Source: an uncultured Arachnia sp.
GTDB taxonomy: Bacteria; Actinomycetota; Actinomycetes; Propionibacteriales; Propionibacteriaceae
DNA: 62,338 nt
NCBI GenBank assembly: GCA_947493705.1
Contig: CANLSH010000020.1
Coordinates: forward strand, 1 to 62,338
Direction: 5' to 3'
Shown here: piece after piece, positions 61,041 through 62,338 of the stretch
Position numbering within the stretch: position 1 is the first letter of the stretch
Layout: each line of letters begins with the position of its first letter
Program-made: the position numbers and the translations under genes
Notes under the pieces: generated by a model
Databases searched by the model: none
What the model saw: only the letters and a program-made list of their open reading frames with translations
What the model was told of the DNA's origin: nothing

Positions 61041-61150
61041 TTCGTGGAGACCGCTGGGCAATACGCCTCAACGACGCTGCCACACTGGCTTGTCACTGAA
61101 TCTCGGAGACTCCGGTTGGTGTAGCGAGACAAATCTGATCGGATGGCGGC

Positions 61151-62200
61151 ATGGTTGTGGATCTCGTGCGTCCCGCAAAGGCCGTCCCGGGCGACAAAGT
61201 CGCGGTGGTGTCCCCGTCGTTTGCTGCGCCAGGGGTCGCTCCGGCCATCCATGAGCAAGCCATGCAGCGCCTTGCCGACATCACTGGCCTGGTCCCCGTC
61301 GAGTACCCCACGACTCGCAAGGTTGGAGCCACCCCACTCGAGCGGGCCGCAGACCTGAACGCGGCCTTCGCTGATCCCGACATCCGGGCTGTTCTCGCCA
61401 CGATCGGAGGCAAGGACCAGATACAGGTTGTTCCCCACCTCGATCCCAACCTCGTGAAGGCTGGCCCCAAGCCTTTCCTGGGCTACAGCGACAACACCAA
61501 CATCCTGTCGTGGCTGTGGAGTCATGGTGTGGCCGGCTTCTACGGGGGTTCAACGCAGGTGCATCTTGGCGCGGGGCCCAAGGTTGATGACTGCCACCGC
61601 GCGGCTCTGCGAGCCGCCCTACTGACGGGTGAACGCCTGCAGATCACCGATCCGGGAGAATCCGAGGACTTCGGGAAGGACTGGGCGGATCCCGCTGCGC
61701 TGACCGCCTTCGGCGACCGTGAACCCACCGAAGCCTGGACGTGGGCCGGGCCCTCTCGCTCAGTGACCGGACACACCTGGGGTGGCTGCGTGGAGGTCAT
61801 CCACTGGGCTCTCACCGCCGGTTACGCACCACCGGAGCCAGCGGCGATGAAGGCTGGCGTTCTCCTGCTGGAGACGAGTGAGCACGTCATTCCCATCAGG
61901 GAGTTTCGATGGATTCTGCAGTCTCTCGGCGAGCGAGGTCTGCTGAAAGCCTTGGCTGCGGTACTCGTTGCTCGCCCCCCGGCGTCGAACTTCCAGCTCC
62001 GCTCATCAGCAGCGCACAGGGCTGCATACCGCGCCGACCAACGCAGCGCCGCCATCGACATCGTGCAGCACTACAATCCCGACGCAGTGGTGTGTGTCGG
62101 CGTGCCATTCGGGCACACCAGACCCCAGTGGATACTCCCCTACGGAGGAGACCTCACCCTTGACGGGGCTTCGCAGCGAATATGGGCCGACTACCGATAG
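61151..62200 (+). CDS. S66 family peptidase (LD-carboxypeptidase / MccF-like)
   Basis: A 349-aa serine peptidase of family S66. The nucleophile Ser113 lies in LGYSDNTN, Glu241 in LLLETSEH, and His322 in PFGHTRP, matching the Ser-Glu-His triad. Family members cleave LD bonds of wall peptides (LdcA) or detoxify microcin C-like nucleotide-peptides (MccF). The catalytic residue spacing and TRPQW ending fit MccF-type enzymes somewhat better, but the two cannot be separated here. It has no signal peptide and stands alone downstream of the glnA terminator. Confidence 0.88.
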   Translation: MVVDLVRPAKAVPGDKVAVVSPSFAAPGVAPAIHEQAMQRLADITGLVPVEYPTTRKVGATPLERAADLNAAFADPDIRAVLATIGGKDQIQVVPHLDPNLVKAGPKPFLGYSDNTNILSWLWSHGVAGFYGGSTQVHLGAGPKVDDCHRAALRAALLTGERLQITDPGESEDFGKDWADPAALTAFGDREPTEAWTWAGPSRSVTGHTWGGCVEVIHWALTAGYAPPEPAAMKAGVLLLETSEHVIPIREFRWILQSLGERGLLKALAAVLVARPPASNFQLRSSAAHRAAYRADQRSAAIDIVQHYNPDAVVCVGVPFGHTRPQWILPYGGDLTLDGASQRIWADYR

Positions 62201-62338
62201 AGCGAGCAGGCACTCGCTGGCGAATGACGTGGGTGGCTGGGCGTCGGCAGAGCAAATGGCCCTAAGGAAGCGCTGATCAATGCTGTTCTCGGCGAGGACT
62301 TGGCCGGGCGGGATGAGATGGTGTCACTTGCATCTGGT
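62201..62338. other. Right edge, no gene
   Basis: The final 138 bases carry no convincing reading frame or hairpin. They may hold the upstream flank of the next gene. Confidence 0.5.

Noticed and set aside
1..62338. tRNA, rRNA, tmRNA or riboswitch genes
   Set aside because: No cloverleaf, conserved rRNA segment or known riboswitch core was recognised by eye; a covariance-model search would be needed to exclude small RNAs.

Overview
The window reads as chromosomal DNA of a high-GC Gram-positive bacterium (Actinomycetota), probably a non-mycolate lineage such as the Propionibacteriales; the genus is inference. Evidence: strong G/C third positions, many GTG and TTG starts, ATGA/GTGA gene overlaps, the actinobacterial bc1-aa3 respiratory set (qcrCAB, ctaC/D/E/F, ctaG), class II DAHP synthase, a PASTA kinase, DUF3043, DUF4191 and sunset-domain proteins. 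From memory, the backbone order (metF, idsA, pknL, aroG, plsC, NlpC/P60, DEDD-exonuclease/GIY-YIG, trpD, ctaE-qcrCAB, ctaC, erpA, glycerate kinase, pepA, E2, DUF4191, RDD, glnA) follows Mycobacterium tuberculosis Rv2172c to Rv2220.

Layout. 1-417: no convincing gene, one SOS-box-like palindrome. 418-2482 (-): membrane thiol-disulfide operon (DsbA-like, CcdA, small membrane protein). 2634-9289: HelD/HelR-type helicase, metF, polyprenyl synthase, PASTA kinase PknL. 9321-15848: EamA exporter, threonine aldolase, aroG, plsC, alpha/beta hydrolase, NlpC/P60 hydrolase and a small Cys4 protein. 15972-22593: exonuclease/GIY-YIG protein, cyclophilin, sunset-domain protein, A24 peptidase, and an overlapping minus-strand operon ctaG / atypical receiver / trpD. 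22693-26999: ctaE-qcrCAB with a probable leaderless ctaE start. 27075-32626: guaB1, two-component system and ABC-2 exporter. 32629-32912: mosaic palindromic repeats. 32916-35901 (-): ctaC-ctaD-ctaF. 36055-41800: erpA, degenerate glycerate kinase, pspAA-pspA, DUF3043, leucyl aminopeptidase and small proteins. 41907-45253: lpd and a two-lipoyl E2. 45373-49705: rarD, DUF4191, ABC-F, DUF421.

The most interesting part is the minus-strand island at about 49.7-57.9 kb. It holds two subtilisin-like proteases without visible signal peptides, and a coupled operon encoding a 27-aa leader peptide, an ECF-type sigma factor, a 152-aa protein and an 828-aa TPR-CHAT (caspase-like) protease. Four sites share one bipartite promoter-like pattern, GATGTATC - 16/17 bp - CCTCTT (CCTCCT once). 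They lie upstream of each protease, of the sigma operon, and of a terminator-bounded region of about 160 nt with no normal gene. This suggests a self-amplifying sigma regulon controlling cytosolic proteases. The set sigma factor + small protein + TPR-CHAT recalls the Csx29/Csx30/RpoE part of type III-E CRISPR, but there is no CRISPR here. The island lies between DUF4191 and RDD-glnA, which are adjacent in many relatives.

58012-62200: AcuI/YhdH oxidoreductase, RDD membrane protein, glnA with a GlnR-like operator and a perfect 22-bp terminator stem, and an S66 (MccF-like) peptidase. I saw no rRNA, tRNA, transposase, integrase or CRISPR array.
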